Below are positions 21,776 through 22,208 of a stretch of DNA of 22,208 nt, piece by piece. The notes beneath the pieces are model-generated. The model did no database searches. It was given only the letters and a program-made list of their open reading frames with translations, and was not told the DNA's origin. The position numbers and the translations under genes are program-made. The DNA comes from Candidatus Treponema faecavium (GTDB taxonomy: Bacteria > Spirochaetota > Spirochaetia > Treponematales > Treponemataceae): contig DXHG01000189.1 of assembly GCA_019113455.1 (NCBI GenBank), positions 1 through 22,208 on the forward strand. The letters are read 5' to 3'. The number at the start of each line of letters is the position of its first letter. The stretch's first letter is position 1.

Positions 21776-21884
21776 TATGTTAGTTTGTTATACCGCTGAT
21801 AAGTTCATTCGGGCACTGTCTGTAAGTTTGGGGAGTACGCTGGAGGAACGGGTGCACGCTTGCCGTTTTGCTCCAAAACAGGAA

Positions 21885-21973
21885 CAGACCGCAGGTCTGC
21901 GGCAGAAATAACGCCTCTGAAGCAGACAGTTTTGCAAAAGCAAAACTGTGCGCGCAATCTATTGCTTGCGCGC
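21885..21973. repeat. Hairpin cluster upstream of the tRNA gene
   Basis: CAGACC-GCA-GGTCTG (21885-21899); ACAGTTTTGC (21926-21935), AAAA, GCAAAACTGT (21940-21949); and GCGCGCAA (21950-21957) with TTGCGCGC (21966-21973). These perfect stems sit just before copy 3 of the GAGAATAA repeat. From 21776 to 21884 I see nothing definite. Confidence 0.75.
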
Positions 21974-21979
21974 AGGTGT

Positions 21980-22060
21980 CTCTCCCGTCCCAGAAAATCG
22001 AATTATGGAGAATAAGAAAGAAAACAGGCGCGTGTGCAAATGCAGAAACCGCCCCGCAGG
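21980..22060 (+). repeat. Promoter-proximal GAGAATAA repeat, copy 3
   Basis: CTCTCCCGTCCC is followed by GAATTATGGAGAATAAGAAAG, then AAAACAGGC and GCGTGTGCAAATGC, and a weak second unit starting CCCGCAGGGAACTGC. It has the same order and orientation as copies 1 and 2. From 22061 to 22134 I see only short hairpins such as CCTGCAAAAATGCAGG. Confidence 0.7.
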
Positions 22061-22134
22061 GAACTGCAATCTGACGCCGCAAAGGCCGCGTACAGAGTAA
22101 CTGCCGCTGCCCTGCAAAAATGCAGGAGCCGCTC

Positions 22135-22163
22135 TTGACTGTTTTTTGCCGCTGTGGTATAAT
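22135..22163 (+). promoter_or_regulatory. Promoter of the tRNA gene
   Basis: TTGACT (22135-22140), 17 bases, consensus TATAAT (22158-22163). Transcription would begin about 13 bases before the tRNA 5' end. Confidence 0.8.
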
Positions 22164-22182
22164 TTTTTTCGTTATTTACACG

Positions 22183-22208
22183 GTGCCTGTAGTTCAGGGG
22201 TAGAGCAC
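22183..22208 (+). tRNA. tRNA gene, 5' part only (cut by the window edge)
   Basis: The acceptor 5' strand is GTGCCTG (22183-22189), then T8-A9. The D arm is GTTC (22192-22195), AGGGGTA and GAGC (22203-22206), a normal D-stem and loop. The anticodon lies beyond the window, so the amino acid cannot be named. Confidence 0.85.

Overview
The window looks like chromosomal DNA of a spirochaete, most likely a Treponema with medium-high GC. The basis is protein character (a probable spirochaetal DUF5312-type protein, a ComFB-like protein, a FeoA-FeoA-FeoB-small regulator cluster) and overall base composition. I could not run a search, so genus is an inference. Most genes look intact and ordinary. The unusual material is mainly in the intergenic DNA.

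Layout. 3-2044 (minus): an HD-domain hydrolase followed by a GT-B-like protein. 2045-2879: a gene-free stretch holding a 22-bp-periodic palindrome array and a promoter-proximal repeat, then a 58-residue gene (2880-3056, plus). 3089-5892 (minus): an operon of a DRTGG-domain protein, an anti-sigma-factor-like ATPase, a putative sensory [FeFe]-hydrogenase, and 5-formyltetrahydrofolate cyclo-ligase. 5893-6237: a divergent control region with a run of hairpins. 6238-9051: a hybrid sensor kinase with two periplasmic binding domains. 9164-12438: aconitase and an HD-type dNTPase-like protein. 12471-15697: a ComFB-like fusion protein, a DUF5312-like protein and PgeF. 15698-16288: gene-free, with hairpins and the promoter-proximal repeat. 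16289-18076: argS. 18160-18352: a strongly promoted, terminated, structured RNA with no recognised family. 18474-21479: a ferrous iron uptake operon (two FeoA, FeoB, a Fur-like protein lacking its dimerisation domain) with a palindromic operator and a terminator. 21480-22182: a second palindrome array and a third promoter-proximal repeat. 22183 to the end: the 5' part of a tRNA gene.

How the parts work together. The hydrogenase operon resembles a signalling rather than a catabolic hydrogenase. The H-cluster cysteines are present, but the usual proton-relay cysteine is serine, and the partners are a DRTGG protein and a SpoIIAB/RsbW-like ATPase. A sensor kinase with a degenerate ATP site is transcribed divergently from it. 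The feo operon appears to be controlled through a CTAACAC-N3-GTGTTAG palindrome that overlaps its promoter.

The strongest candidates for something undescribed are: (1) two copies of a 237-nt palindrome, each a string of 15-bp mini-palindromes (TTTGCCGNNGGCAAA) at a 22-bp period; (2) a repeat with a GAGAATAA core and GCGTG/CACGC hairpins, found upstream of three unrelated genes in the same orientation as the gene, with a partial copy upstream of a fourth; (3) the small RNA before feo.
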